Assembly: GCA_030685015.1 (NCBI GenBank)
Contig: JAUXWS010000094.1
Span: 1 to 14,076 of the forward strand
Source: a bacterium
GTDB taxonomy: Bacteria > CAIWAD01
Direction of reading: 5' to 3'
DNA length: 14,076 bases
Part shown: piece by piece, positions 13,339 to 14,076 of the stretch
How positions within the stretch are numbered: the first letter of the stretch is position 1
Layout: each line of letters opens with the position of its first letter
Translations under genes and position numbers: made by a program
Notes under the pieces: generated by a model
The model's database searches: none
Told to the model about the DNA's origin: nothing
Seen by the model: only the letters and a program-made list of their open reading frames with translations

Positions 13339-13962
13339 ATGAAGGCGACCTTGTTGATACTCACCCTGGTCGGTGTGACCCGTTCGCATGGTCTGGACAT
13401 GGTGGCCATCCCGGCAGGAAGCTTCGAGATGGGCGCCACAGGCATCGCCACACCCGTGCATGAGGTCACCTTGACCTACGATTTCGAGATCTCCCGCACC
13501 GAGCTGACCAATGAACAGGCCCTGCCGGCCATCCAATACGCCTGGGACGCGGGACTCATCACGGTCGAGGACGGTTGGATCCGAGCCCATGGGCGCAACC
13601 TGATCCGCACCGAACTGACCCCGGCCTTCCATGAGATCAGATTCAACGCCGCCTCCGGGCAGTTCTACCTGACGGCCGCCACCGGTGTCTACGGCAATTG
13701 GGGACCGGGTTACTCCTATCCCAACGGCTACGATCCCGCCCCGCGCCCGGCCCACTACATGACGTGGCATGGCGCCGCCTCGCTGTGCGACTGGCTGAGT
13801 CTCTTGAACGGCCTGGAGCCCTACTACAACGGGAACTGGAATGCCGGCCCCGCCACACCTCCCCACGAGGCGGCGGGCTACCGTCTGCCCACCGAGGCGG
13901 AATGGGAGTATGCCGCGCGCTTCCCTGACGGCAGGATCTACCCATGGGGTCAGAGCTTGTGA
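13339..13962 (+). CDS. FGE/SUMF1-like (formylglycine-generating enzyme fold) protein, C-terminally truncated
   Basis: This is a 207-residue protein behind CGGAG (13329-13333, 5-nt gap). A short hydrophobic N-terminus (residues 3-14, TLLILTLVGVT) suggests a signal peptide. The FGE-sulfatase fold then starts with DMVAIPAGSFEMG (20-32) and continues with HEVTLTYDFEISRTELTNEQ, WHGAASLCDWLSLLNGL (143-159), RLPTEAEWEYAAR (182-194) and YPWG (201-204). Family members normally continue for roughly 50-100 residues or more, through a GNVWEW-type and an RGGSW-type motif. Here TGA follows three codons after YPWG, and no frame in the remaining 114 bp restores the family. The protein is thus probably a remnant, or interrupted. 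Substrate unknown; many relatives are not true sulfatase activators. A C-terminal part beyond the window cannot be excluded. Confidence 0.8.
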   Translation: MKATLLILTLVGVTRSHGLDMVAIPAGSFEMGATGIATPVHEVTLTYDFEISRTELTNEQALPAIQYAWDAGLITVEDGWIRAHGRNLIRTELTPAFHEIRFNAASGQFYLTAATGVYGNWGPGYSYPNGYDPAPRPAHYMTWHGAASLCDWLSLLNGLEPYYNGNWNAGPATPPHEAAGYRLPTEAEWEYAARFPDGRIYPWGQSL

Positions 13963-14076
13963 ATCAATTGCGACCCCCGATCCTGCTCCTCGATCGCGTG
14001 GTGGATCGCAGCAGCCACATCACGACGTTGCGTCCCTTATGTGATCACCTGGTGCTCCTCTTGCGTCATGGTCCAG
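13944..14076. other. Unassigned window end after the FGE break
   Basis: From ATG 13944 a + strand frame stays open to the window edge (MGSELVNQLRPPILLLDRVV and onwards). The exactly opposed - strand frame from 14036 to 13950 reads RRDVAAAIHHAIEEQDRGSQ then LIHKL and a TGA stop, but carries a TAA at 14037-14039. I recognise neither. The sequence no longer resembles the FGE family from about 13957, which would suit an insertion, a rearrangement or a foreign gene end. Confidence 0.3.

Overview
The window is a high-GC bacterial chromosome segment. About its first 11.9 kb is the classical tuf / secE-nusG / rplKAJL-rpoBC cluster, all on the + strand: the 3' end of tuf, rpmG (L33), tRNA-Trp(CCA), secE, nusG, rplK (L11), rplA (L1), rplJ (L10), rplL (L7/L12), rpoB and rpoC, closed by a strong hairpin terminator at 11963-12003. 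The gene order, the long RpoC (1431 aa) carrying an insert in the trigger loop, and the sequence of the RpoB C-terminal third suggest a high-GC member of the FCB superphylum or a related uncultivated lineage. That placement is inference from remembered family sequences, not a computed phylogeny.

The cluster is tightly packed. Translation factors (EF-Tu), ribosomal stalk proteins (L11, L10, L12), the translocon subunit SecE, the elongation factor NusG and the two large RNA polymerase subunits are made together. Gaps are short (9-49 bp) except at two places. The tuf-rpmG gap (182 bp) holds a perfect 32-nt palindrome. The rplL-rpoB gap (262 bp) holds an attenuator-like hairpin followed by a possible leader ORF that overlaps the rpoB start. 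Both rpoB and rpoC appear to start with TTG behind strong Shine-Dalgarno sites.

Beyond the terminator the character changes (12006-13269). A REP-associated tyrosine transposase (RAYT, - strand, 12108-12677) lies between two families of palindromic repeats. On its left are three short copies built on a GGTCAGA...TCTGACC stem. On its right is a roughly 2.9-copy tandem array of 161-170 bp units, each carrying a GGTCAGAC-N5-GTCTGACC stem plus further inverted repeats. The shared core suggests that the transposase and both repeat families belong to one REP/RAYT system. This is the most interesting part of the window.

The last 0.8 kb holds a formylglycine-generating-enzyme-like (FGE/SUMF1-type) secreted protein. 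It stops right after its YPWG motif, without the usual C-terminal core, so it looks truncated or interrupted near 13950. I see no wholly new system. The RAYT with two dissimilar repeat families is the best candidate for follow-up.
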